Assembly (NCBI RefSeq): GCF_003003075.1
Contig: NZ_PVTX01000011.1
Location: 1 to 64,000 of the forward strand
Origin: Isoptericola halotolerans
GTDB taxonomy: Bacteria; Actinomycetota; Actinomycetes; Actinomycetales; Cellulomonadaceae
Direction: 5' to 3'
Length of the DNA: 64,000 bases
Shown: positions 36,929 through 44,936 of the stretch, piece after piece
Position numbering within the stretch: position 1 is the stretch's first letter
How the letters are laid out: each line of letters begins with the position of its first letter
Notes under the pieces: generated by a model
What the model saw: the letters and a program-made list of their open reading frames with translations, nothing else
Told to the model about the DNA's origin: nothing
Database searches by the model: none
Made by a program: the position numbers and the translations under genes

Positions 36929-38065
36929 TTACTCCAGGAGGCTTTCGATCGAATAGTCCCACTCGTCAAAGAATCCTTCTGGCCATGCCGAGATCATTCC
37001 ATCCTCACCGATCTCAGGGCTGGTGATTGAAATTGCACCACCGTCTCCAGGCTGAAAATAGTGCAGCTGCGTAGAACTCGCCGCGAGGTGCCGATTCTTT
37101 ACTGCGAGACGGACGCCGTTTAAAACGTGATCACTATGTGTCTCTATAAGTACCTGCGTCCCCGTCGCAGCTGCGGCGCATGCGAGGCGAGCCATTGCCG
37201 ACTGGCCGCGAGGGTGCAAGTGGGCTTCTGGATTCTCAAGTAGCAGAAGCGCTCCGCTTCGAGCTGCCAGCAGAGACACGATAATTGGCAAGGAATATGC
37301 GAGGCCAAAGCCGACGTTCGTTGGGCGACGAGCGAGGCTAACCGCCGCACCGGGAGATGAATTGCGAAAACCCAGCCTGACCAAGTCGGTATTGTCGATG
37401 GCCTCGGCAGAAATTTGAACCCCAGGGCATATCTCACCCAGCCAGGCATCCACTTGCGCGAGAAGTCGGTTCGATTGACCATGCGGATGAAGCCGGGGTC
37501 CGTGCAATATCAAGTCATCCTGATGCTCGCGGAGATAGTCACCAGTGTATTCACCGCGTGTGCCGAGAAAATGTTGTTCCGTGGCCGCTCGGTAAGATCT
37601 CGGATAAGTCGTCGATGGGTTAACTCTATCAGCTCTGAGGTACTGGAACACGTGGTCCGGAACAGTGAAGTCGAGACTTTCCACGCCATCATTGGAAGCT
37701 CCGATCAGAGTGAAAGGAAGCGCGTCGCTTGCCGCGACGTATTCGGCCAAAATTCCGGCACGCTTTCCGCCTTGGAAGTGTGTGAGTATCTCGATAGTTG
37801 GCGGTTTTGATGTGTGGCCTTCATGAAGGACGTCTCGGCCAGTGCCCAGTTCCACGTACTCGCCGTTGAGAGGTACTCTGTCGGAGTACCTGCCGGGGGA
37901 GAAGTTCTCGGGGAGCCGATCAAGAGCTTGCTGAAGCAGGCCGAAGGCCTGCAGTACTGTGCTTTTTCCGGAAGAGTTTAGCCCAGTTAGAAGCGTGAGC
38001 GGCTTCAAGGCGATCTTGCTGTGCGAGAAGGCTTTGAAGTTCGTAAGTTCTATGGCGTTGATCAT
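36929..38065 (-). CDS. AAA/ABC-type ATPase, DUF3696 family (second cassette gene)
   Basis: 378 residues of SMC/OLD-like ATPase. N-terminal INAIELTNFKAFSHSKI, Walker A GLNSSGKST (near 29-37), Walker B/D-loop ALLLLENPEAHLHPRGQS (near 290), and the His switch IETHSDHVLNGVR. The C-terminus carries the DUF3696 signature ISAWPEGFFDEWDYSIESLL. There is no TOPRIM domain, unlike OLD nucleases, so any nuclease activity must come from another subunit. Its ATG overlaps the DUF262 stop (ATGA). GC is about 50%. ATPases of this kind are common sensors or motors in bacterial defence systems. Confidence 0.88.
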   Translation of the reverse strand: MINAIELTNFKAFSHSKIALKPLTLLTGLNSSGKSTVLQAFGLLQQALDRLPENFSPGRYSDRVPLNGEYVELGTGRDVLHEGHTSKPPTIEILTHFQGGKRAGILAEYVAASDALPFTLIGASNDGVESLDFTVPDHVFQYLRADRVNPSTTYPRSYRAATEQHFLGTRGEYTGDYLREHQDDLILHGPRLHPHGQSNRLLAQVDAWLGEICPGVQISAEAIDNTDLVRLGFRNSSPGAAVSLARRPTNVGFGLAYSLPIIVSLLAARSGALLLLENPEAHLHPRGQSAMARLACAAAATGTQVLIETHSDHVLNGVRLAVKNRHLAASSTQLHYFQPGDGGAISITSPEIGEDGMISAWPEGFFDEWDYSIESLLE

Positions 38066-39243
38066 GATGTCATCTCGTTAAACAAGTTGTCGATTGCCTT
38101 GAAGCGCTCGCGAACTTTCTCGACGCTTCCTGTCCCAACTGATATTGCGTTGTAGAAATCCTCGTCTTGAAGAAGCTCTCGGAACCGCATATCTACTTCT
38201 TCTCGATTTGAAGTGAGGAGGTCAAGGTTCTTCTGGGACAGCCGGGCTAAGTTCACGGATATCGTCTCGAAGAGAGCCTTGTTGATTGGAAGTCTGCGGT
38301 TCGGTTCCCAGTTGTTTAGCTTGCGAAACGCGTTTGTCTCAAAGATGCGTGCGGCTGCGTTCATCGAGCGTCGGAAACTGTCACCGAGCTTCTCATGATG
38401 CTCGACTGTTGTATGGTTGATCAATTCCATTGCATCACGAAGGAACCCGTCAAGGTCTCCTCGATAGTGTTCGTCTGGGTCAAGCATCAAGAACGCAAGG
38501 AATCGCAGTACCATCTCGCGATCCGCCATGCGTGTCGTTCGGATGCTCCCGTCAGTTGCGTGTAGAAACTCTGCAGACCGAGAAAGTTCTGCGAGCAGTT
38601 GTCTAGCGGGCCCAGGTATTAGGGCGTGTCGCAACTCCTGGGCAGTCAGTGGCAAGCCACCTGTGTTTATTCGGGCAAAGATGTTGAACTTTACTGGCTC
38701 GGGCGTTCCGGCACGAATTAGGTGTACGAGGAGTTCGGCCTCGTCAATGCGGGTCTGCAGGTTGCCTGGCAGGTCGCTATATGTTGCCCCCTCGTACTGG
38801 CCCAGATACTCTAGGCCAGTAAGGCGCAGTGTTTCGAGGTTTGGGTAGTCCTTGCGGATGAGGTCGGGTTGCACAAAACGCGCGATAGTAGTCAGTCGCT
38901 GGATCCCATCGACCACCACCCAGCTATCCTCACCGCTCTCGGCCGCGTATAGCGTCGGTAGTGGAATCCTTAGTAGTAGTGACTCAATGAGCCTACTCTG
39001 AGCGACGTCGGTCCAGATTCCGGCTCGGCGTTGAAAGTCAGGTGTCAAATCAAGGACCCCGCGGCGGAGCCGAGCAAGTAGTAGACTTACAGTCGGTGTG
39101 CGTGTTACTACGTCGATTTTCGCCGGGTCGAAGGGTTCGTCAATTGTCTCGTTGTTCGGGTCGTCTTCTTCGGCCTCAACGCCGGTGCTATGGCCGAGGG
39201 AGTCGTATTCGACAGGAAGATCTTCGATATTTCGATTCTGCAT
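38062..39243 (-). CDS. DUF262 (ParB/sulfiredoxin-fold) protein (first cassette gene)
   Basis: 393 residues. An acidic N-terminal extension (about 1-40) is followed by the DUF262 core: LTPDFQRRAGIWTDVAQSRL, LLRIPLPTLYAAE, and the nucleotide-site motif VVVDGIQRLTTI (the DGxQR form). FARINTGGLPLTAQELRHAL is also typical. The rest is helical; there is no DUF1524 HNH nuclease as in GmrSD or BrxU enzymes. The DUF262 domain can bind and hydrolyse NTPs to license a nuclease. ATG follows AGGGGAA. First gene of the cassette operon, about 50% GC. Confidence 0.88.
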   Translation of the reverse strand: MQNRNIEDLPVEYDSLGHSTGVEAEEDDPNNETIDEPFDPAKIDVVTRTPTVSLLLARLRRGVLDLTPDFQRRAGIWTDVAQSRLIESLLLRIPLPTLYAAESGEDSWVVVDGIQRLTTIARFVQPDLIRKDYPNLETLRLTGLEYLGQYEGATYSDLPGNLQTRIDEAELLVHLIRAGTPEPVKFNIFARINTGGLPLTAQELRHALIPGPARQLLAELSRSAEFLHATDGSIRTTRMADREMVLRFLAFLMLDPDEHYRGDLDGFLRDAMELINHTTVEHHEKLGDSFRRSMNAAARIFETNAFRKLNNWEPNRRLPINKALFETISVNLARLSQKNLDLLTSNREEVDMRFRELLQDEDFYNAISVGTGSVEKVRERFKAIDNLFNEMTS

Positions 39244-39316
39244 GTAGTTCCCCTAGTGGTTGCCCTAGCCGCCTGAGGCCCTGGCGGCAAGTTAGCTCCG
39301 TACGCGGACGCCGCAT

Positions 39317-39337
39317 GTACTGGCTCCGCCAGCGTAC
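39317..39337 (-). terminator. Possible short hairpin after metH
   Basis: GTACTGGC and GCCA-GC-GTAC form a stem with one two-base bulge around TCC, about 50 bases beyond the metH stop. Weak support. Confidence 0.3.
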
Positions 39338-39388
39338 CGAGTGTGGCTTGACCGTGTGGGTTCAACGCGCATGGCAGCGTGAAGCGGA

Positions 39389-42300
39389 CTAGACCGAGAA
39401 GTACTTCGCCTCAGGATGATGCAGCACGAACGCGTCCGTCGACTGCTCGGGGTGCAGCTGCAGCTCGTCGCTCAGCGTCACTCCGACCCGCTCGGGCCGG
39501 AGCAGCTCGACGACCTTCCGCCGGTCTTCCATGTCCGGGCATGCCGGGTAGCCGAGCGACATCCGCGCACCGCGGTACTCCAGCTTGAACATGCCTTCGA
39601 CGTTCTCCGGGTCCTCGTCGGCGAACCCGAGCTCGGACCGCACGCGCGCGTGCCAGAACTCCGCCAGCGCCTCGGTGAGCTGGACGGACAGCCCGTGCAG
39701 CTCCATGTACTCGCGGTACTTGTTCGCCTCGAACAGCTTCGCCGTGTACGCCGAGACCGGCTCACCGACGGTCGCGAGCTGGATCGGCAGCACGTCGAAC
39801 TGCCCCGTCTCCTCGACCCACGACTTCGGCCGCACGAAGTCGGCCAGGCACAGGTGCCGGTCGCGCTTCTGGCGGGGGAAGGTGAAGCGCAACCGCTCGG
39901 TCCCCACGGGGCCGCCAGAACCGCCGTCGGGCGCCCCGATCTCGCCGGACGGCCCGGTCATGCCGGGCCCGTGGTGGGCGACCACGATGTCGTCGCCCTC
40001 GGACCACACGGGGAAGTACCCGTACACCACGGTGGGGTCCATGACCTGGTCCCGTCGGATGGTCGACATCCACTCGGCCAGGCGCGGACGCCCCTCGGTC
40101 TCGACGAGCTCCTCGTAGGAGGCACCATCCTCGCCGCGGCCCGGCTTCAGCCCCCACTGCCCCATGAACGTCGCGCGCTCGTCGAGGTATGCGGCGTAGT
40201 CGGCGAGCTGGATGCCCTTGACCACGCGCGTGCCCCAGAACGGGGGAGCGGGGACGGGGTTGTCGTCGGCGACGTCGGAGCGCGCCGGCAGGTCCTCGGG
40301 CGCGGTCTCGGTCACCTTGACGACGTTGTGCCGGCGCTTGCGCAGCGCGGGCAGACCGACGTCGTCGACCGACGCCCCGCGAGCCACGGCCACGAGCGGC
40401 TCCATGAGCCGCAGACCTTCGAACGCGTCGCGGGCGTACCGCACGACGCCGGGGAACTGCGAGGCGAGGTCGTCCTCGACAAAAGTCCGCGTCAGGGCCG
40501 CGCCACCGAGCAGGATCGGCCACTTCTGCGCGAGCCCGCGCGACTCCAGCTCGGCGAGGTTCTCCTTCATCACCACGGTCGACTTCACCAGCAGCCCGGA
40601 CATGCCGATGACGTCGGCGTCGTGCTCCTCGGCGGCCTCGATCATCGCGGAGATCGGCTGCTTGATGCCGATGTTGACCACGGTGAAGCCGTTATTGGTC
40701 AGGATGATGTCCACGAGGTTCTTGCCGATGTCGTGCACGTCGCCGCGGACGGTGGCCAGCACGATCGTGCCCTTGGTCTGCTCGTCGGCGCCCTCGACCT
40801 TCTCCATGTGCGGCTCGAGCAGCGCCACGGCGGCCTTCATCACCTCGGCGGACTGCAGCACGAACGGCAGCTGCATCTGCCCGGAGCCGAACAGCTCGCC
40901 GACCACCTTCATGCCGCCCAGGAGGTGGGTGTTGACGATGTCGAGGGCCTTCATGCCGTCGGCCAGGGCCGTCTCGAGGTCGCCCTCGAGGCCCTTGCGG
41001 GCGCCGTCGATGATCCGGCGTTCGAGGCGCTCGCCCACCGGCAGCGCCTCGAGCTCCGCGGCGCGCTGGTCGCGCAGCGCCGCGGAGTCCACGCCTGAGA
41101 ACGTCTCCAGCAGGTGGGACAGCGGGTCGTGCGTGAGGTTGCCCTCGTCGTCGTAGACCCGCCGGTCCCACACGAGGTTCTCCGCGGCCTCCCACTGCTC
41201 GTCGGGGATCGCGGTGCGCGGCAGGATCTTCGCGGCGTGCACGATGGCGGAGTCCAGCCCGGCCTGCACGGCCTCGTGGAGGAACACCGAGTTGAGCACC
41301 GTGCGGGCGGCCGGGTTGAGGCCGAACGACACGTTCGACACGCCCAGCGTGGTGTGCACGGTGGGGTAGCGGCGGGTGAGCTCGCGGATCGCCTCGATCG
41401 TCTCGATGGCGTCGCGGCGGGTCTCCTCCTGGCCGGTCGCGATGGGGAAGGTGAGGGTGTCGACGATGATGTCGTCAACCCGCATGCCCCAGTCGTCCAC
41501 GAGCGTGTCGATGAGCCGGGACGCGATGGCGACCTTCTTGTCCGCGGTGCGCGCCTGACCCTCCTCGTCGATGGTCAGGGCGATGACGGCGGCCCCGTGC
41601 TCCATGACGGCCGGCATGACGCGCTGGAACCGCGACCCGGGCCCGTCGCCGTCCTCGAAGTTCACCGAGTTCACCACGGCGCGCCCGCCCACGAGCTCCA
41701 GCCCGGCGCGGATCACCTCCGGCTCGGTGGAGTCGATCACCAGCGGCAGGGTGGAGGCCGAGGCCAACCGGGAGACGACCTCCCGGACGTCCGCGACGCC
41801 GTCGCGCCCCACGTAGTCGACGCAGACGTCCAGCAGGTGCGCGCCGTCGCGGGTCTGGGCGCGGGCGATGTCGACGACGTCGTCCCACCGGGACTCCAGC
41901 ATCGCCTCGCGGAACGCCTTGGACCCGTTCGCGTTGGTCCGCTCACCGATCGCCAGGTACGAGGCGTCCTGAGACAGGTCGGTGTGCGAGTACAGGGAGG
42001 CGACGCCGTTCTCCCGCTCCACCTCGCGCGGCCGCAGCGCGCGTCCGCGCACCGCCTCGACCACCTGGCGCAGGTGCTCCGGCGTCGTGCCGCAGCAGCC
42101 CCCGACCAGGCCGAGGGAGAACTCGTCGACGAACTGCGTGTGTGCTGCCGCCAGCTCCTCGGGCGAGAGCGGGTAGACGGCGCCGTCGGGACCGAGCTCG
42201 GGCAGCCCGGCGTTCGGCATGCACGTCACGGGGACGTCGGCGTGCCGAGCGAGGTGGCGCAGGTGCTCGCTCATCTGCTCGGGACCGGTGGCGCAGTTCA

Positions 42301-43012
42301 GGCCGATCGCGTCGACGCCGATGGCCTGCAGCGCGGTCAGCGCCGCGCCGATCTCCGAACCCATGAGCATGGTGCCGGTGGTCTCGACGGTCACGGAGGC
42401 GATCACGGGCACAGAGCGACCGACGCCGCCCTCGGCGACCGGACGCATCGCGTCGTGGCACGCCGTCACCGCGGCCTTGGTCTGCAGCAGGTCCTGGCTG
42501 GTCTCGACCAGCAGGGCGTCCGCGCCGCCCTCGAGGAGCCCGGCGGCCTGCTCGGCGAACGTGGTGCGCAGGTGGTCGTACGTGGTGTGACCCAGCGACG
42601 GCAGCTTGGTGCCCGGCCCCATGGACCCCAGCACCCAGCGCGGGTGGTCCGGCGTGGCGAAGGCGTCGGCGCGCTCGCGGGCCAGGGCGGCCCCGGCACG
42701 AGCGAGCTCGCGGATCCGGTCGTCGATGCCGTAGTCCGACAGGTTCGACCAGTTCGCACCGAACGTGTTCGTCTCGATCGCGTCGACGCCCACCTCCAGG
42801 TAGGCGTCGTGCACCGCGTTGATGATGTCCGGGCGCGTCACGTTGAGGATCTCGTTGCAGCCCTCGTGCTGCTGGTAGTCCTCCATGGACGGGTCGGCCG
42901 CCTGGATCATGGTGCCCATGGCGCCGTCGGCCACCACCACGCGGGTGCGCAGCGCCTCCCGCAGGGCGTCGGAGCGGGCGTCGGCGGCGGAGAGGTCGAG
43001 CGTCGAGGTCAC
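39389..43012 (-). CDS. metH: Cobalamin-dependent methionine synthase MetH
   Basis: Methylates homocysteine using methyltetrahydrofolate and methylcobalamin. All four modules are present in 1207 residues: homocysteine domain (about 20-325) with the zinc motif GGCCGTT; pterin domain (about 335-610) with AIGERTNANGSKAF; cap and cobalamin domain (about 640-870) with the cobalt-ligand motif DVHDIGKN near residue 758; and the AdoMet reactivation domain to the end, with VVYGYFPVW and YRGARMSLGYPACPDM. GTG 43012 lies six bases after TACGCT. No cobalamin riboswitch fits in the 69 bases before the divergent gene. Confidence 0.97.
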   Translation of the reverse strand: MTSTLDLSAADARSDALREALRTRVVVADGAMGTMIQAADPSMEDYQQHEGCNEILNVTRPDIINAVHDAYLEVGVDAIETNTFGANWSNLSDYGIDDRIRELARAGAALARERADAFATPDHPRWVLGSMGPGTKLPSLGHTTYDHLRTTFAEQAAGLLEGGADALLVETSQDLLQTKAAVTACHDAMRPVAEGGVGRSVPVIASVTVETTGTMLMGSEIGAALTALQAIGVDAIGLNCATGPEQMSEHLRHLARHADVPVTCMPNAGLPELGPDGAVYPLSPEELAAAHTQFVDEFSLGLVGGCCGTTPEHLRQVVEAVRGRALRPREVERENGVASLYSHTDLSQDASYLAIGERTNANGSKAFREAMLESRWDDVVDIARAQTRDGAHLLDVCVDYVGRDGVADVREVVSRLASASTLPLVIDSTEPEVIRAGLELVGGRAVVNSVNFEDGDGPGSRFQRVMPAVMEHGAAVIALTIDEEGQARTADKKVAIASRLIDTLVDDWGMRVDDIIVDTLTFPIATGQEETRRDAIETIEAIRELTRRYPTVHTTLGVSNVSFGLNPAARTVLNSVFLHEAVQAGLDSAIVHAAKILPRTAIPDEQWEAAENLVWDRRVYDDEGNLTHDPLSHLLETFSGVDSAALRDQRAAELEALPVGERLERRIIDGARKGLEGDLETALADGMKALDIVNTHLLGGMKVVGELFGSGQMQLPFVLQSAEVMKAAVALLEPHMEKVEGADEQTKGTIVLATVRGDVHDIGKNLVDIILTNNGFTVVNIGIKQPISAMIEAAEEHDADVIGMSGLLVKSTVVMKENLAELESRGLAQKWPILLGGAALTRTFVEDDLASQFPGVVRYARDAFEGLRLMEPLVAVARGASVDDVGLPALRKRRHNVVKVTETAPEDLPARSDVADDNPVPAPPFWGTRVVKGIQLADYAAYLDERATFMGQWGLKPGRGEDGASYEELVETEGRPRLAEWMSTIRRDQVMDPTVVYGYFPVWSEGDDIVVAHHGPGMTGPSGEIGAPDGGSGGPVGTERLRFTFPRQKRDRHLCLADFVRPKSWVEETGQFDVLPIQLATVGEPVSAYTAKLFEANKYREYMELHGLSVQLTEALAEFWHARVRSELGFADEDPENVEGMFKLEYRGARMSLGYPACPDMEDRRKVVELLRPERVGVTLSDELQLHPEQSTDAFVLHHPEAKYFSV

Positions 43013-43018
43013 CGGCTC

Positions 43019-43024
43019 AGCGTA
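43019..43024 (-). promoter_or_regulatory. -10 hexamer TACGCT for metH
   Basis: Minus-strand TACGCT six bases before GTG 43012; leaderless start predicted. It mirrors the divergent promoter 45 bases away, which has the same hexamer and spacing. Confidence 0.6.
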
Positions 43025-43069
43025 GCCGGGACGGCAGAAATCACGGTGCGGCGGACGCCTGGTGAGACC

Positions 43070-43075
43070 TACGCT
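43070..43075 (+). promoter_or_regulatory. -10 hexamer TACGCT for the two-domain acetyltransferase gene
   Basis: TACGCT six bases before ATG 43082; leaderless start predicted. Confidence 0.6.
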
Positions 43076-43081
43076 CGGGCC

Positions 43082-44206
43082 ATGACGACCGTCGACTCGA
43101 GCACTGGCCTCGCACCGATCGCGGAACGCGCCGCCGCACCGGCGTCGCTGCCGTCCATCACTGCTGGTTCGCTCACCTGGCGGCCGGCCGTGCCGGACGA
43201 CGCCCCGGCCCTGCTGGCGCTGCGCAACACCATCGCGGAGACGGACGACGAGCCCTACCGGGAGTCGATCGAGGAGATCACCGAGCTGTTCGAGGCGCCC
43301 TGGCGGCGGTTCGACACCGACTCCCTCGTCGGCGTCGACGGCGAGGGCCGGCTCCGGGCCTACGGGACGGTCGAGTCGATGCCTGGCGACACCCGCACCG
43401 TGCGCGCCTTCCTCTTCGGCGGGGTGCATCCGCAGGTGCGCGGCCAGGGGATCGGGCGCGAGCTCTTCGCCTGGCAGGTCGCCCGGGGCCGACAGGTGCT
43501 CGCGGCGTCGGGCAAGGACCTTCCGGCGCGCCTGGCCGTGATGGCCGAGGACGACGGCCCGGCGTCGAAGGCGCGGCTCTACGAACGCGCCGGCTTCACG
43601 CCGCGCCGCTTCTACTCCGACCTGCGCCGCGACCTGCGCGACCTCGTCGCCGCGCCGCTGCCCGACGTCACGCTCGACGGATCGCTGCGGCTCGTGCCGT
43701 TCGCCCCGGAGCTCGACGACGCCGCACGGCTGGCCCACAACGACGCGTTCCGGGACCACTGGGGCAGCGAACCGCAGACGGCGGAGCAGTGGACCTCGTC
43801 GCGCTCGGCGTTCGTGCCGGCCTGGTCCTTTCTCGTGCTCGACGACGCACCCGACGTCGACGCCCTGCTCGCGGACGCCGACACCGACGCCGAGACTGCG
43901 GCCTCCCTGCGAGCGGGTGAGCCGCTCGTCGTCGGCTACCAGATGGCGGACCGGTTCGACGAGGACTTCGCCGTGCGCGGCTACTCCTTCGGGTACACCG
44001 CGCTGCTCGGCACCCGGCGTGCCTACCGAGGACGCAAGGCCGCCGTGGCGGCGCTCGCGGCCGGGATGCGCGCCATGGCCGCGGACGGCATGGAGTTCGC
44101 GTGCCTGGACGTCGACACCGCCAACCCGTCCGGCGCGCACGGGATGTACGCCGGCCTCGGGTACGAGTTCACGCACGGATCGCGCATGCTCTCCATCGAG
44201 CTGTAG
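43082..44206 (+). CDS. Two-domain GNAT acetyltransferase
   Basis: 374 residues made of two GNAT folds. The first (about 30-190) has the acetyl-CoA loop FGGVHPQVRGQGIGRELFAW. The second (about 200-374) has LLGTRRAYRGRKAAVAALAA and ends FACLDVDTANPSGAHGMYAG, LGYEF. Such tandem GNAT proteins include mycothiol synthase, but the active-site context here is not diagnostic, so the substrate is open. Divergent from metH. Confidence 0.87.
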   Translation: MTTVDSSTGLAPIAERAAAPASLPSITAGSLTWRPAVPDDAPALLALRNTIAETDDEPYRESIEEITELFEAPWRRFDTDSLVGVDGEGRLRAYGTVESMPGDTRTVRAFLFGGVHPQVRGQGIGRELFAWQVARGRQVLAASGKDLPARLAVMAEDDGPASKARLYERAGFTPRRFYSDLRRDLRDLVAAPLPDVTLDGSLRLVPFAPELDDAARLAHNDAFRDHWGSEPQTAEQWTSSRSAFVPAWSFLVLDDAPDVDALLADADTDAETAASLRAGEPLVVGYQMADRFDEDFAVRGYSFGYTALLGTRRAYRGRKAAVAALAAGMRAMAADGMEFACLDVDTANPSGAHGMYAGLGYEFTHGSRMLSIEL

Positions 44207-44210
44207 CCGC

Positions 44211-44216
44211 TACGAT
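44211..44216 (+). promoter_or_regulatory. -10 hexamer TACGAT for the YhhN gene
   Basis: TACGAT seven bases before ATG 44224, beginning four bases after the previous stop; leaderless start predicted. Confidence 0.5.
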
Positions 44217-44223
44217 CCGGCTG

Positions 44224-44928
44224 ATGACCACTGCCGACCGGCCCGAACACCCGCTGCTGGCCACGCGCTCCGCGCGCGTCGCGGCCGGTCTCCTCGCCAC
44301 GCTCACCGCTGCCCACCTGGTGGCGCAGCTCCTCGACGCCGGCGTGGTGGCCGAGACCACGCAGTGGTTCCTCATGCCGGCGCTCGCGGCCACGCTCTGG
44401 TGCACGACGGCGACACCCCGGACGCGCATGGTCCGCCTGACCCTCGTCGCACTCGGCTTCTCCTGGGTGGGTGACACCCTGCCGGACGGGTTCACCGGCG
44501 ACGCGGCGTACCTGGCGATGGTCGGCGCGTTCCTCTGCGCCCAGGTCGTCTACGTGGCCGCCTTCTGGCCGTCGTGGCGTGAGTCCGTGCTGGCGTTGCA
44601 TCCTGCGGCGGCCGCCGTGTACGTGTTCCTGGCCGTCACCCTGCTGACCCTGTGCCTGCCGGGCGCCCCCGGCGTGCTGGCGGTCGCCGTCGTCGTCTAC
44701 GCGCTCTGCCTGACCACGATGGCCGTGCTGGCCACCGGCGTGCACCGCCTGGCCTGGCTCGGCGGACTGCTGTTCCTCTTCTCCGACGCGATGATCGCGC
44801 TCGGCGAGTTCTCGGACGCCGTGCCGTCGCTCTCCGGCTTCTGGATCATGGCGACCTACGTGCTGGGCCAGGTGCTGCTCGTCGCCGGTGTCGTAGCGCG
44901 GCAGACGACCGCACGGGCCGTGGTGTAG
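44224..44928 (+). CDS. YhhN/TMEM86-family membrane protein (possible lysoplasmalogenase)
   Basis: 234 residues with about seven to eight hydrophobic helices. Conserved acidic positions of the family are visible in FSWVGDTLPD (near residue 80) and LFLFSDAMIALGEF (near residue 183), which form the polar site inside the membrane. Eukaryotic TMEM86B hydrolyses the vinyl-ether bond of lysoplasmalogen; bacterial members are mostly untested. It is followed after eight bases by the formylglycine-enzyme-like gene. Confidence 0.82.
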   Translation: MTTADRPEHPLLATRSARVAAGLLATLTAAHLVAQLLDAGVVAETTQWFLMPALAATLWCTTATPRTRMVRLTLVALGFSWVGDTLPDGFTGDAAYLAMVGAFLCAQVVYVAAFWPSWRESVLALHPAAAAVYVFLAVTLLTLCLPGAPGVLAVAVVVYALCLTTMAVLATGVHRLAWLGGLLFLFSDAMIALGEFSDAVPSLSGFWIMATYVLGQVLLVAGVVARQTTARAVV

Positions 44929-44936
44929 CGACAGGT

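Larger units (their letters stand above)
35843..39388. other. Low-GC acquired island with a three-gene putative defence cassette
   Basis: Composition drops to about 50% GC (30 of 60 bases in the line at 37021) against 70-75% on both sides, and codons with A/T in the third position become common. The left edge lies inside phnC. The right edge lies in the 145 bases before the metH stop. It contains three minus-strand genes in one operon and no integrase, transposase, tRNA or obvious terminal repeats. Probably acquired by recombination between flanking chromosomal sequences, with loss of the phnC start and possibly phnD. Confidence 0.8.

Noticed and set aside
37415-37810. 131-codon plus-strand ORF inside the island
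   Set aside because: Antisense to the DUF3696 ATPase, no ribosome site and no recognisable domain; the ATPase reading carries all motifs.
35843-39388. Island as a restriction-modification system or BREX/DISARM module
   Set aside because: No methyltransferase, helicase or PglZ gene is present; the three genes carry DUF262, DUF3696 ATPase and an unknown protein only.
41114-43081. Long plus-strand open frame upstream of the acetyltransferase start
   Set aside because: It lies wholly antisense to metH; the acetyltransferase begins at ATG 43082 next to its promoter hexamer.
43013-43081. Cobalamin riboswitch upstream of metH
   Set aside because: Only 69 bases separate the divergent starts, too short for the about 200-base fold, and no B12-box sequence is visible.
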